Source: Phenylobacterium deserti
GTDB taxonomy: Bacteria; Pseudomonadota; Alphaproteobacteria; Caulobacterales; Caulobacteraceae
NCBI GenBank assembly: GCA_943332615.1
Contig: CALQQB010000048.1
Location: forward strand, 1-36,115
DNA length: 36,115 bases
Direction: 5' to 3'
The translations under genes were made by a program, and so were the position numbers. The notes below the pieces were generated by a model, which searched no databases, was not told the DNA's origin, and saw only the letters and a list, made by a program, of their open reading frames with translations. Of this stretch, positions 7,221 through 14,856 are shown in pieces; the stretch's first letter is position 1, and each line of letters begins with the position of its first letter.

Positions 7221-9512
7221 TCAGAAGTTCACGCCGACCCGCAGGCCATAGGTGCGGGGCGGGTAGTAGACGAAATTGTCGGGCTCCAGCACCTGTTGCC
7301 CCAGCGAAATGGACTGCAGCCCATCATTGGAGATGATGTCGTCATCCTCGATGTTCGCCACAAAGGCGTCGACCTTGTAGCGGCTGTCCGGGCTGTTCCA
7401 TGTCAGGCGCAGATTGGTCGTATGGTAGGCCTTCTGCCGCGAGGTGACGAAGTTGTCCGGCAGGAAGTCCACCTTGCCCGAGAAGAAGGTGTCGACACGC
7501 GGCGTCAAAGTGCCGAAGCCCACATCAAAGGCATACTCGGCCCCCAGGTTCAGGGCGTAGGGCGGCGTCTGGTTGAGGCGGTTGCCCTTGAAGTTGCAGA
7601 GCTTGGTCGTGGCGTTGCAACCCGGACCGGGGCCACCAAAGCGCCCGTCCGTGGTGATGTAGCGACCATACTTGGCGTCGGTCACCGTCAGCGATGCATT
7701 CAGGCGCAAGTGGTCAACCGGAACCAGCGTGAACTCCGCCTCCAGGCCGTTCACGTCGGTGCTGCCGTTGACGTTGTTGATGCCGGACTGGGTCGAACTC
7801 TGGATGAACACCTGCAGGCCCTTGATGACCTGATGGTAGGCCGCCAGGTTGAGCTGGGCCCGACCGTCAAGGAACTGGGATTTCCAGCCCACATCGAACG
7901 AGGTGAGCGTCTCGGGATTATAGATGTTGGCCAGCCCCACGATGTTGCCGCCGGCCAGGTAGCCTCGGGAAATCGAGCCGTAGAGCAGCGAGTCCTCGCT
8001 CACCTGCCAGGCGGCGCCCAGCTTGCCGGTCACCTGATCCCAGCTCTTGCTGAAGGGCCCCTGGAACACCCCACAGCTGCCTCCGCAGGCCAGGGGCAGC
8101 TGGTAGTCGAGATAGTTTTGGCCATACTTCTTGTCGTGGGTGTAGCGGACGCCCAGCGTCAGGGTCAGCGGAATCCCGGCCGAGGTCTTCGACAGGTCGT
8201 AGTCGAACTGGGCGAAGGGCGCATACGACTTGGTCTTGCTCGTGCCCTGGCTGAAGAAGTTGAAAGCATTGAAGGGCGCCGTCGGGCCGAAGTCGTTGAA
8301 ACCCAGGTCGCGGTAGGCGAAATCCTGGAAGTTCTTGCCGTAGAAGTAGATGCCGCCGACCACCCAGCGCAACGCCCCGTCCCCCTTGGACGCGAAGCGC
8401 ACCTCCTCCGAGAACTGTTTGGCGTTCAGGGTCCAGGGCGCGCCGATCGCCATCGGCAGGTCAGAGCCGTCGCCGTCGCTGACCTGATTCACGTCGCTGG
8501 TCCCGTAGGCGGTCACCGAGGTGAAGTTGGCGAACGGGAGCTTCCAGTCGAAGGTCGCCGAATAGAGTTCCGTCTCGTTCTTGCCGGCGTCCCGCGCGTC
8601 ATGACAGACCCGCCGGGGATTGAACTTCGCCTGGGTGCTGAAGTCGCAGGCTGAACCGATCGCGATGCCCAGCGGGGCGCGGGTATAGCGCGCCGGGGTC
8701 TGCCACCAGGCCGTCGCTGTGGCGGCCACGCCCTTGTTCTGACTCAGACTTGCGGCCAGCAGCAGGCTGGTGTCGGCATTGAAGTCGAGGGCCAGTTGAG
8801 CCCGCAGCATCTGGTAATCCTGGGCGTCGAGTTGGTCGGTCGCCGTGGCCTTCTTGGACAGGTTCTTCGTATAGGCGTCGTGCTCGGCCGACACCGCGGT
8901 GAGCCGGGCCATGGCGCGGAAATCCCCGTTCTCCGCCAAGGGCGCATTGAGGAAGGCACGGAACGTGCGCGCGTCGTAGTTGCCGAGCATGGCGTCTGCT
9001 CCGGCGTGGAACTCGCCGGTCGGCTTATTGGTGATGACGTTGATCGATCCGCCCACGGAATTGCGACCGTAAAGTGTGCCCTGCGGCCCGCGCAGCACCT
9101 CGACGCGGGCGATGTCATAGAACTCAGGGTCGATCGACGTGGTCCGCTGCACATAGACGCCGTCGATGTTGTAGGCGACGGGCGAGTCCCCGCCCGGCGT
9201 CGTGTTCTGGCTGCCCAAGCCACGCATGGTGATGACGTTCTCCCCACCGGTCACGCCCGAACCGAAGCGCAGGGACGGAACCCGCGTGCCCAGCTCCTTG
9301 AAGCCGATCACGCCCTGGGCCTGGAGGGCGTCGCCGCCGACCGCACTGATGGCGATAGCGACCTTCTGGACGTTTTCCTCGCGATACTGGGCGGTGACGA
9401 CCACCTCACTGATCGTCGCCTCCCGCTCCTGTCCAGCGGCCGGGGCGGCGCTTGCCGAAAGGCAGACTGCGGCGACGCCGGTGAACAGTTTCAGCGCGCG
9501 TTGACTAATCAT
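7221..9512 (-). CDS. TonB-dependent outer-membrane receptor
   Basis: A 763-residue TonB-dependent receptor that would import a scarce or bulky substrate across the outer membrane using TonB energy. A signal peptide spans about residues 1-27 (MISQRALKLFTGVAAV, ending near AAGQE). The plug domain begins ISEVVVTAQYREENVQ, with LRGPQGTLYGRNSVGGSINV further on, the classic plug signature. The barrel ends in YGLRVGVNF, with the C-terminal Phe expected of outer-membrane barrels. The start at 9512 is chosen because GGGGGAGGAATT precedes it and a signal peptide follows directly; an in-frame ATG at 9557 would add 15 residues ahead of the signal. The gene lies 60 bases after the VOC gene on the same strand, so they probably share the promoter at 10231-10259. 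Such receptors are common in sphingomonad and caulobacter catabolic clusters, where many carry non-siderophore substrates. Confidence 0.93.
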   Translation of the reverse strand: MISQRALKLFTGVAAVCLSASAAPAAGQEREATISEVVVTAQYREENVQKVAIAISAVGGDALQAQGVIGFKELGTRVPSLRFGSGVTGGENVITMRGLGSQNTTPGGDSPVAYNIDGVYVQRTTSIDPEFYDIARVEVLRGPQGTLYGRNSVGGSINVITNKPTGEFHAGADAMLGNYDARTFRAFLNAPLAENGDFRAMARLTAVSAEHDAYTKNLSKKATATDQLDAQDYQMLRAQLALDFNADTSLLLAASLSQNKGVAATATAWWQTPARYTRAPLGIAIGSACDFSTQAKFNPRRVCHDARDAGKNETELYSATFDWKLPFANFTSVTAYGTSDVNQVSDGDGSDLPMAIGAPWTLNAKQFSEEVRFASKGDGALRWVVGGIYFYGKNFQDFAYRDLGFNDFGPTAPFNAFNFFSQGTSKTKSYAPFAQFDYDLSKTSAGIPLTLTLGVRYTHDKKYGQNYLDYQLPLACGGSCGVFQGPFSKSWDQVTGKLGAAWQVSEDSLLYGSISRGYLAGGNIVGLANIYNPETLTSFDVGWKSQFLDGRAQLNLAAYHQVIKGLQVFIQSSTQSGINNVNGSTDVNGLEAEFTLVPVDHLRLNASLTVTDAKYGRYITTDGRFGGPGPGCNATTKLCNFKGNRLNQTPPYALNLGAEYAFDVGFGTLTPRVDTFFSGKVDFLPDNFVTSRQKAYHTTNLRLTWNSPDSRYKVDAFVANIEDDDIISNDGLQSISLGQQVLEPDNFVYYPPRTYGLRVGVNF

Positions 9513-9572
9513 TCTCAATTCCTCCCCCTGTTCTAAATCCGGCGACCGGGAGGCCACCGGGTCGTGCGCCCT

Positions 9573-10094
9573 TCAGGGCTTCCCTTGATCCGCTAAGGCC
9601 TCGTTCGCCCGCGAGTGGCGGACGCCGGGTTCGAGTTCGATCATCTCGATGATGTTACCGTTGGGGTCGTAGCAGCACACCGTGCCGACGACGCCGAGGG
9701 CCTGTTCCGGCGTATGCACCGGCTGCGCGAACCGCACGCCCTGCCGGCTGAGGTCGTCGTAGGCCGCGTGGACGTTCTGGGTCCGGAACGCGAGGATTCG
9801 CGGCACCGTCTCGCCGACCTTCGCCGGATCCGGAAACTCGGCCTTTGGCTCAAGCCACTCCAGAAGGTCCAGCATCGGACCGTCGGGATCCGACGGCAAC
9901 ACCATGAGGACGCCGCGCCCCTGCGCGCGTTTAAGACCAAACAGGCCCGCTACGAATGGCGGCCACTTCACATGGCGGCGGTCGTTCAGAACGTCGAACC
10001 CGAGCTTGCGGTAGAATGCGACCGACTCGTCCAGATCCCGGCAGTTGATAACCGTGTGGTAGAACCGCGAAAGCGCCCAGCCAGGTTCGCTCAT
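9573..10094 (-). CDS. VOC family protein, paralogue of the one at 5594
   Basis: A 173-residue VOC protein. Its N-terminus has FYHTVINCRDLDESVAFYRK; the C-terminal half has VCCYDPNGNIIEMIELEPG. The pattern of conserved residues, including a DRR..K-WPP segment and WLEP at the domain middle, closely matches the VOC protein at 5594-6121. The pair therefore probably arose by duplication and may act on related intermediates or form one functional set. It precedes the TonB receptor gene in what looks like a two-gene operon. The 241-base leader region upstream carries a promoter with two operator-like sites. The exact reaction is not identifiable. Confidence 0.84.
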   Translation of the reverse strand: MSEPGWALSRFYHTVINCRDLDESVAFYRKLGFDVLNDRRHVKWPPFVAGLFGLKRAQGRGVLMVLPSDPDGPMLDLLEWLEPKAEFPDPAKVGETVPRILAFRTQNVHAAYDDLSRQGVRFAQPVHTPEQALGVVGTVCCYDPNGNIIEMIELEPGVRHSRANEALADQGKP

Positions 10095-10230
10095 TCCGTC
10101 GCCTCCCTCAGGCGGCGTTGGGTGGGACGTCGCCGGCGCCGCATCTGATGCAACGGCCCGGCCCGTCGTTCAGCTCACCTGCAGGACAATTGTCCCACGG
10201 GCGGCTCACCTCCAACCGCATCATCTGAAA

Positions 10231-10259
10231 ACATAACGCGTGTTCTTTCAGGATCGCAA
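10231..10259 (-). promoter_or_regulatory. Promoter of the VOC-TBDR operon
   Basis: On the minus strand: -35 TTGCGA (10254-10259), a 17-base spacer, and -10 TTATGT (10231-10236). The operator-like site at 10234-10245 overlaps the -10 box, and a second one (10270-10281) lies upstream of the -35 box. Confidence 0.5.
10234..10245. promoter_or_regulatory. Degenerate TetR-type operator on the -10 box
   Basis: TAACGCGTGTTC has a perfect left arm (TAACG) and three of five bases of the right arm of the TAACG-NN-CGTTA palindrome. It overlaps the -10 hexamer of the VOC-TBDR promoter. Confidence 0.4.
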
Positions 10260-10269
10260 AGGAATAATA

Positions 10270-10281
10270 TAACGACCGTTC
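10270..10281. promoter_or_regulatory. Near-perfect TetR-type operator upstream of the VOC-TBDR promoter
   Basis: TAACGACCGTTC matches TAACG-NN-CGTTA in nine of ten arm bases. Its centre is 36 bp from the site at 10234-10245, close to three and a half helical turns. Confidence 0.5.
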
Positions 10282-10301
10282 TGTCCGACGCGCGACAGAA
10301 C
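10278..10301. repeat. Perfect 8-bp inverted repeat between tetR and the VOC gene
   Basis: GTTCTGTC (10278-10285) and GACAGAAC (10294-10301) are exact inverted copies with an 8-base centre. The left arm overlaps the operator at 10270-10281. It could terminate tetR transcription (the stop codon is 35 bases away) or be a separate protein-binding site; no T-run follows on the minus strand. Confidence 0.5.
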
Positions 10302-10335
10302 ATCCCGGGTTGCGCGCAGAACGGATGAATGGGCG

Positions 10336-10992
10336 TCAGGCCGGAGCGCGACTCGGTCGGCGTGGCGCGCGAGCGGGAAGCGGATGATCGCCACGGGCTG
10401 CGGACGGGCTCAGGCGGCCGTCGATCAGCGAATCGATGAACCGCCGTTGCGCGGGGGCCGCCAGCTTTCCGGCGATCAGCACCTGCACCCCGATCCCGTC
10501 GACCAACGCCACCAGTTCGCGAGCGGCAAGGTCCGCGTCCAGATCGGCGCGGGCCTCACCCTGTACCTGCGCGCGGCGGATCAGGCTGGCGATTCGGCCG
10601 GACCATTCGCGGTACCGCTCCTGCATCACCCGATTCACTTGCGGACTGTGTGCGGCGCGTTCCCAGAAGGCGACCCAGAAGCGCCAGCGCGCCTTCATTA
10701 CCGTCGTGGTCGGCAGGGCGGCGTAGAGCAGATGCCGAAGGGCCTCACGCGCCGAGGATTCCAACGCGACCTCCTCCATCGGTGCGCGGACCTGGTCAGC
10801 GGCATGCTCCGACGCCGCAATCAGCACCTCGTCCTTGGACTGGAAGTAGTGGGTCAGCGCGCCTGTCGTAAATCCGGCCTCGCGCGCCACTTCCCGAAGG
10901 GTCAGCCCCTCGAGCCCGTCACGCGAGATGACGTTAAGCGCGGCGGCGGCGAACAGTCTTCGCCGTTCAACATAATCTGCCTGACGGGCCAT
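10336..10992 (-). CDS. TetR/AcrR-family transcriptional regulator
   Basis: A 218-residue TetR-family repressor. The helix-turn-helix is at about residues 30-50 (LTLREVAREAGFTTGALTHY) followed by FQSKDEVL, the standard third and fourth helices. The all-helical C-terminal half would bind a ligand and mediate dimerisation. It sits centrally in the left-hand catabolic block, and 12-bp palindromes suited to a TetR dimer occur at the promoters around it, so it is the natural candidate for their regulator. A half-conserved copy of the palindrome just upstream (11020-11031) suggests autoregulation. The C-terminus is Arg/Pro-rich and appears disordered. The inducer is unknown; a pathway intermediate is likely. 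Confidence 0.9.
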   Translation of the reverse strand: MARQADYVERRRLFAAAALNVISRDGLEGLTLREVAREAGFTTGALTHYFQSKDEVLIAASEHAADQVRAPMEEVALESSAREALRHLLYAALPTTTVMKARWRFWVAFWERAAHSPQVNRVMQERYREWSGRIASLIRRAQVQGEARADLDADLAARELVALVDGIGVQVLIAGKLAAPAQRRFIDSLIDGRLSPSAARGDHPLPARAPRRPSRAPA

Positions 10993-11019
10993 TGCCCTGG
11001 TATTCTCCGCCGCTATGAG

Positions 11020-11031
11020 GAGCGCGCGTTA
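11020..11031. promoter_or_regulatory. Half-conserved operator upstream of tetR
   Basis: GAGCG-CG-CGTTA has one perfect arm (CGTTA) and a decayed other arm, 28 bases before the tetR start codon. It is a possible autoregulatory site, weak by sequence. Confidence 0.3.
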
Positions 11032-11116
11032 GCATACTGCCCCGCAGATATATACGCCCGCCCACACTCACCGGCCGCAGGGACAACGGACCGCCGTGCG
11101 TCTGGGCAGCGATGGC

Positions 11117-11917
11117 TCAACCCGCGAACACGCCCCCGTCGATCACCAGTTCAGACCCGGTGACGAAACGGGCCGCCTCAGAGCAGAGGTAGAGCACCCC
11201 CTCGGCGATATCCTCGGGCGATCCCGAGAACCCGAGAGGTGTTGCCGCGGCCGCGACCGCGCGGGTCTCGGTCATCATCTCTTCGATCGAGTTGGCCCCC
11301 GCGGGCATGTCGCCGCCGTGCTGCATCTTGACCCAGATCGGCGTCTCGATGCTTCCGGGGTGGATGGAGTTAACCCGGATCCCGTTGCGCGCTGCAGCGC
11401 ATTCGAGCGCCACAGCCTTGGTGAAGAGCCGCACGCCGCCCTTGCTGGCGCAGTAGCCGGACAGACCCGCAATTCCCTTCAGCCCAGCCACCGAAGAGAT
11501 ATTGACGACAGATCCGCCTCCGGACCGGGTCATCGGATCCAGAGCCGCGCGCGTCCCAAGAAACACGCCGTCCAGATTGACCGCATTCTGCCGCTGCCAG
11601 GTGGCCAGGGTCATCTCGCTGAGTGGCGAATGGATGCAAAGGGCGGCGTTGTTGACCAGGATGTGCAGGCCCCGGCCGGCGGCCTGGATGGAGCCCATCA
11701 CCCGGATCCAGTCCGCCTCCTCCGCGACATCCAGCCTCCGGCCCTCGACCTCGCCGCCCGCGCCCTGGATGCCCGAGCACGTCTCCGCCAGCCCGGCCTC
11801 GTCGATATCGGTGGCTACGACTGCCGCGCCCGCGCGCGCCAAAGCCTCTGCACAGGCCCGGCCGATCCCACTGGCCGCACCGGTCACCAGCGCAACCTTG
11901 CCCGCGAAGCTAGCCAA
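11117..11917 (-). CDS. SDR-family NAD(P)-dependent oxidoreductase
   Basis: A classical short-chain dehydrogenase of about 266 residues. The cofactor loop VTGAASGIG lies near the N-terminus; NNAAL follows in the middle; the catalytic Ser is in VVNISSVAG; the active-site YCASK follows; and the C-terminus has GSELVIDGG. It oxidises an alcohol or reduces a ketone in the cytoplasm. Divergent from the Baeyer-Villiger monooxygenase and sharing its operator region, it most plausibly makes the ketone that the BVMO consumes (inference). The start is uncertain. GTG at 11932 has no ribosome site and lies almost inside the operator, whereas TTG at 11917 follows GGGAGAGG at good spacing and leaves the usual short N-terminus before GKVALVTG, so 11917 is preferred. 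Confidence 0.88.
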   Translation of the reverse strand: MASFAGKVALVTGAASGIGRACAEALARAGAAVVATDIDEAGLAETCSGIQGAGGEVEGRRLDVAEEADWIRVMGSIQAAGRGLHILVNNAALCIHSPLSEMTLATWQRQNAVNLDGVFLGTRAALDPMTRSGGGSVVNISSVAGLKGIAGLSGYCASKGGVRLFTKAVALECAAARNGIRVNSIHPGSIETPIWVKMQHGGDMPAGANSIEEMMTETRAVAAAATPLGFSGSPEDIAEGVLYLCSEAARFVTGSELVIDGGVFAG

Positions 11918-11935
11918 CGGCCTCTCCCTCACACA

Positions 11936-11947
11936 TAACGTTCGTTA
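11936..11947. promoter_or_regulatory. TetR-type operator, perfect copy (SDR side)
   Basis: An exact TAACG-TT-CGTTA lies next to the expected SDR transcription start; the minus strand has CATATA beside it and TTGCCC 18 bases further upstream as a possible promoter. Its centre is 54 bp from the site at 11990. Confidence 0.65.
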
Positions 11948-11989
11948 TATATGACGCCTGATTGACTTGCGGGGCAACCGATCGAACCG

Positions 11990-12001
11990 TAACGTTCGTT
12001 A
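11990..12001. promoter_or_regulatory. TetR-type operator, perfect copy (BVMO side)
   Basis: An exact TAACG-TT-CGTTA that runs into TATACA (12000-12005), a possible -10 box for the BVMO gene starting at 12026. The pair of sites in this 108-base divergent region would allow joint control of the SDR and the BVMO. Confidence 0.65.
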
Positions 12002-12025
12002 TACAACGGGTGCAGGAGGCGACCG

Positions 12026-13636
12026 ATGTCCAAGGTTCCCGACTATGACGCCGTCGTCATCGGCGCGGGCTTCGCGGGCCTCTACGCCGTCCAGAAGCTG
12101 ACCAGTCTTGGCTTCCGGGTCGCTGGCTTCGAACGCGGCGAGGGCGTGGGCGGCGTCTGGTATTGGAACCGCTATCCGGGCGCCCGCTGCGACTGCGAAA
12201 GCTACTACTACAGCTACGGGTTCTCCGAGGACTTGCAGCAGGACTGGACCTGGAGCCGGCGCTATGCCGAGCAACCCGAGATTCTGGACTACCTGGGCCA
12301 CGTAGCCGACCGCTTCGACGTTCGCCGGCACTTCCGTTTTGGTGTAGCCGTGGAGGCACTGGTCTTCGACGAGGCGGCCGAAATCTGGCGGGTTCGCGCG
12401 CAGGGCGGCCATCCGGTCACCGCCCGGTTTGTGATCTCGGCCATGGGCTGCCTGTCGGCCGTCAACTGGCCGGACATCCCGGGCCTCAGATCCTTCCAGG
12501 GTCGACTGCTGCACACGGCCGACTGGCCGCATGACCGCGTGAACTTCACCGGCCGTCACGTGGGCGTGATCGGCACCGGCGCCTCAGCGGTCCAGGCGAT
12601 CCCGCGCATCGCCCGCGAGGCGGCGCACCTCACGGTATTCCAGCGCACCGCCAACTGGGTCCTTCCGGCCTGGAACCGGGCGAGCGACCCAGACTTCGAC
12701 ACCTGGGTGAAGGCTAACTATGGCGAGATCCGCGAGCGCTGCGCAACTTCGCCCGGGGCGGTGCCATTCGACGCCCCGACCCAATCGGCGCTGGAAACGC
12801 CCGAGGCCGAGCGGCAGGCTATCTACCAGCGGTACTGGGACCTGGGCGGCATGAGGTTCTTCACAGCCTTCGCCGACCTGTTCAGCAACCTGGAGGCCAA
12901 CGCCACGGCCCAGGCCTTCGTGCGTCAGCAGATCCTGAAGATCGTGAGCGATCCGGAAACCGCACACGCGCTGATCCCCACGACCCATCCGATCGGCGTG
13001 AAACGACCGCCTCTCGACGACGACTATTACGAGACCTTCAATCGCCCGAACGTGGATCTGATCGACATCCGCAACTTCCCGATCATCGAGGTCACCGGAC
13101 AGACCGTGCGCACCGCGGACGCTGATTACGAACTCGACGACCTGGTGGTGGCCACCGGCTTCGACGCCATAACCGGCGCGCTGCTGGCGCTCGACGTGCG
13201 CGGGCGCGGCGGCGTCACGCTGCAATCGCGCTGGCGTGAGGGACCCAGCACCTACCTCGGCCTGGGGGTCGCGGGCTTTCCCAACCTGTTCACGATCACC
13301 GGCCCGCTCAGCCCGGCGGTGCTGGCCAACATGCCGACGGCGGTGGAGCAGCATGTGGACTGGATCGCCGATTGCCTGGACCACATGCGCCGCGAAGGAA
13401 TCGGCGTCATCGAAACCACCGAGGCGGCGGAGGCCGACTGGGTCAGCCACGCAAACGAGATCGTCGGCCAGACCCTCTATCCGCACGCGGAGTCCTGGTA
13501 CTTCGGGACCAATATACCGGGAAAGCCGCGTCGCTTCGGCGTCTATCTCGGCGGCTTCGGCGCCTACAGCGAACGCTGCGACGCCATCGCGCGAGCTGGA
13601 TACGAGGGCTTCCGCTTCACCTCAGCTCCGAACTAG
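12026..13636 (+). CDS. Baeyer-Villiger monooxygenase (type I, flavin-containing)
   Basis: A 536-residue FAD/NADPH monooxygenase that inserts oxygen next to a ketone carbonyl to give an ester or lactone. It carries the FAD Rossmann motif VIGAGFAGLY (11-20), the cyclohexanone-monooxygenase-like segment WYWNRYPGARCDCES (45-59), the type I fingerprint FQGRLLHTADWP (157-168, matching FxGxxxHxxxWP), and a second Rossmann motif VIGTGASAVQ (171-180). Length matches cyclic-ketone BVMOs. The start has an ideal AGGAGG six bases upstream. The next gene is an esterase 7 bases downstream, the usual partner that opens the ester or lactone. Control by the TetR-type operator at 11990-12001 is likely. Confidence 0.94.
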   Translation: MSKVPDYDAVVIGAGFAGLYAVQKLTSLGFRVAGFERGEGVGGVWYWNRYPGARCDCESYYYSYGFSEDLQQDWTWSRRYAEQPEILDYLGHVADRFDVRRHFRFGVAVEALVFDEAAEIWRVRAQGGHPVTARFVISAMGCLSAVNWPDIPGLRSFQGRLLHTADWPHDRVNFTGRHVGVIGTGASAVQAIPRIAREAAHLTVFQRTANWVLPAWNRASDPDFDTWVKANYGEIRERCATSPGAVPFDAPTQSALETPEAERQAIYQRYWDLGGMRFFTAFADLFSNLEANATAQAFVRQQILKIVSDPETAHALIPTTHPIGVKRPPLDDDYYETFNRPNVDLIDIRNFPIIEVTGQTVRTADADYELDDLVVATGFDAITGALLALDVRGRGGVTLQSRWREGPSTYLGLGVAGFPNLFTITGPLSPAVLANMPTAVEQHVDWIADCLDHMRREGIGVIETTEAAEADWVSHANEIVGQTLYPHAESWYFGTNIPGKPRRFGVYLGGFGAYSERCDAIARAGYEGFRFTSAPN

Positions 13637-13643
13637 GCCGACC

Positions 13644-14549
13644 ATGACCGAGGCCCCTTCTCCGATCGCGGGCATCCGCGCGATGCTCGTCGAACTCCTC
13701 GGCGGGCCAGATGCCTCGATCGCCCATCGACGAGCGCAGTCCCTGGCGTTTTCGGCCGCCCAGCCGCCGCTAGCTTCGGACATCAGGATCGCCGCCGACC
13801 TGCTCGGCGGCGTTCCAGTGGAGCGCGTGCAGGCCGACGGCTCACCCGCGGCCGGCGTGTTCCTGCACCTGCACGGCGGCGGCTATGTGATGGGCGACCC
13901 GGCGGGCAGCCGGAGCTTGACCACCACACTGGCCCGCGCCAGCGGGTGGGAGGTGATAAGCGTCGGCTACCGACTGGCGCCGGCCCATGCATTTCCCGCC
14001 GCCGTTGAAGACGTCGTCGATGCTTACACGGCTCTCCTGGCGGCCGGTGTTTCCGCCCGTTCCATCATTGTCGGAGGCGAGTCAGCGGGCGGCGGTCTGG
14101 CCGTTGCGGCCCTGCTGGCGGCCCGCGATCGCGGGCTGGACATGCCAGCCGGCGTCATTGCGCTGAGCCCCTGGGCGAACCTGACCTGCGAGGGCGAAAG
14201 CTACTTCACGCGCCATGGCCGCGACCCCCTGCTAACGGTGACTGTGCTCAAGGACATGGCGGCGGAGTACATGGCAGGCGCAGATGCGCGACATCCACTG
14301 GCCTCGCCGGCGCTGGCGGATCTGACGGGGCTGCCGCCACTGCTGATCCAGGTCGGCTCGGAAGAGGTGCTGCTGAGCGATGCCATCGCCCTTGCTGATC
14401 GGGCGCGCAGCGCCGGCGTAGAGGTCGAGCTCCAAGTCTGGCAGGACATGATTCACGTCTGGCAGATGTTTCCCGGCCTCCTCGAAGAGGCCGACAGGGC
14501 TATCGCGGCCATCGCAGCAAGGCTCAACGACAGCCTCCGCGCGAAATGA
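13644..14549 (+). CDS. HSL-family alpha/beta hydrolase (esterase/lactonase)
   Basis: A 301-residue hormone-sensitive-lipase-type esterase. The oxyanion motif HGGG is at residues 77-80, the nucleophile elbow GESAG at 145-149 (Ser147), the catalytic His in IHVWQMF (His271), and the acid probably in GSEEVLLSD (about 238-246). It lacks a signal peptide, so it is cytoplasmic. Seven bases separate it from the BVMO stop codon, which makes co-transcription almost certain; hydrolysis of the BVMO product is the expected role. The start at 13644 is chosen because it follows the BVMO stop and gives a normal HSL N-terminus. Confidence 0.92.
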   Translation: MTEAPSPIAGIRAMLVELLGGPDASIAHRRAQSLAFSAAQPPLASDIRIAADLLGGVPVERVQADGSPAAGVFLHLHGGGYVMGDPAGSRSLTTTLARASGWEVISVGYRLAPAHAFPAAVEDVVDAYTALLAAGVSARSIIVGGESAGGGLAVAALLAARDRGLDMPAGVIALSPWANLTCEGESYFTRHGRDPLLTVTVLKDMAAEYMAGADARHPLASPALADLTGLPPLLIQVGSEEVLLSDAIALADRARSAGVEVELQVWQDMIHVWQMFPGLLEEADRAIAAIAARLNDSLRAK

Positions 14550-14856
14550 ACCCTGAAAGCTCGGGCTGGACCGGGCGACAATGGGAGACCAGTTGCTCAG
14601 AGGCTGCCCCCACGACCATTCTTTCTCCCGCTAACGCGGAGTGATTTTCCCGAAACCCAATAGTCCCAGAAGTCCGCCCCTTAGGGGGACGGATGGCTCT
14701 CCAGGCGTCTGGAGACGCCCGGAACAGCGGCGAGCCTTCATCGGCTCTCTGGGGGCCGCAGCCGTCCATCAAGGCCGACCCGGCCGCGCGAATAGCCCCC
14801 GAAACCTCAATCAGACCGCAAATCCAGCGCCCTCCACCAGGTTTTTCCTCAGCCTG
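14550..14856. other. 307-base intergenic region between convergent genes
   Basis: No convincing gene is seen. It contains an imperfect hairpin at 14672-14690 (GTCC-G-CCC paired with GGG-GGAC around TTA) that could end transcription from both sides. The remainder is not recognisable to me; its patchy composition may mean degraded DNA at the boundary between the two regulons. Confidence 0.4.

Noticed and set aside
7296..8654. 452-codon plus-strand frame opposite the TonB receptor
   Set aside because: The receptor has clear plug, barrel and signal-peptide features; the opposite frame has none.
14524..14772. Small minus-strand frame in the gap after the esterase
   Set aside because: It has no recognisable homology or ribosome site, and part of it overlaps the esterase 3' end.
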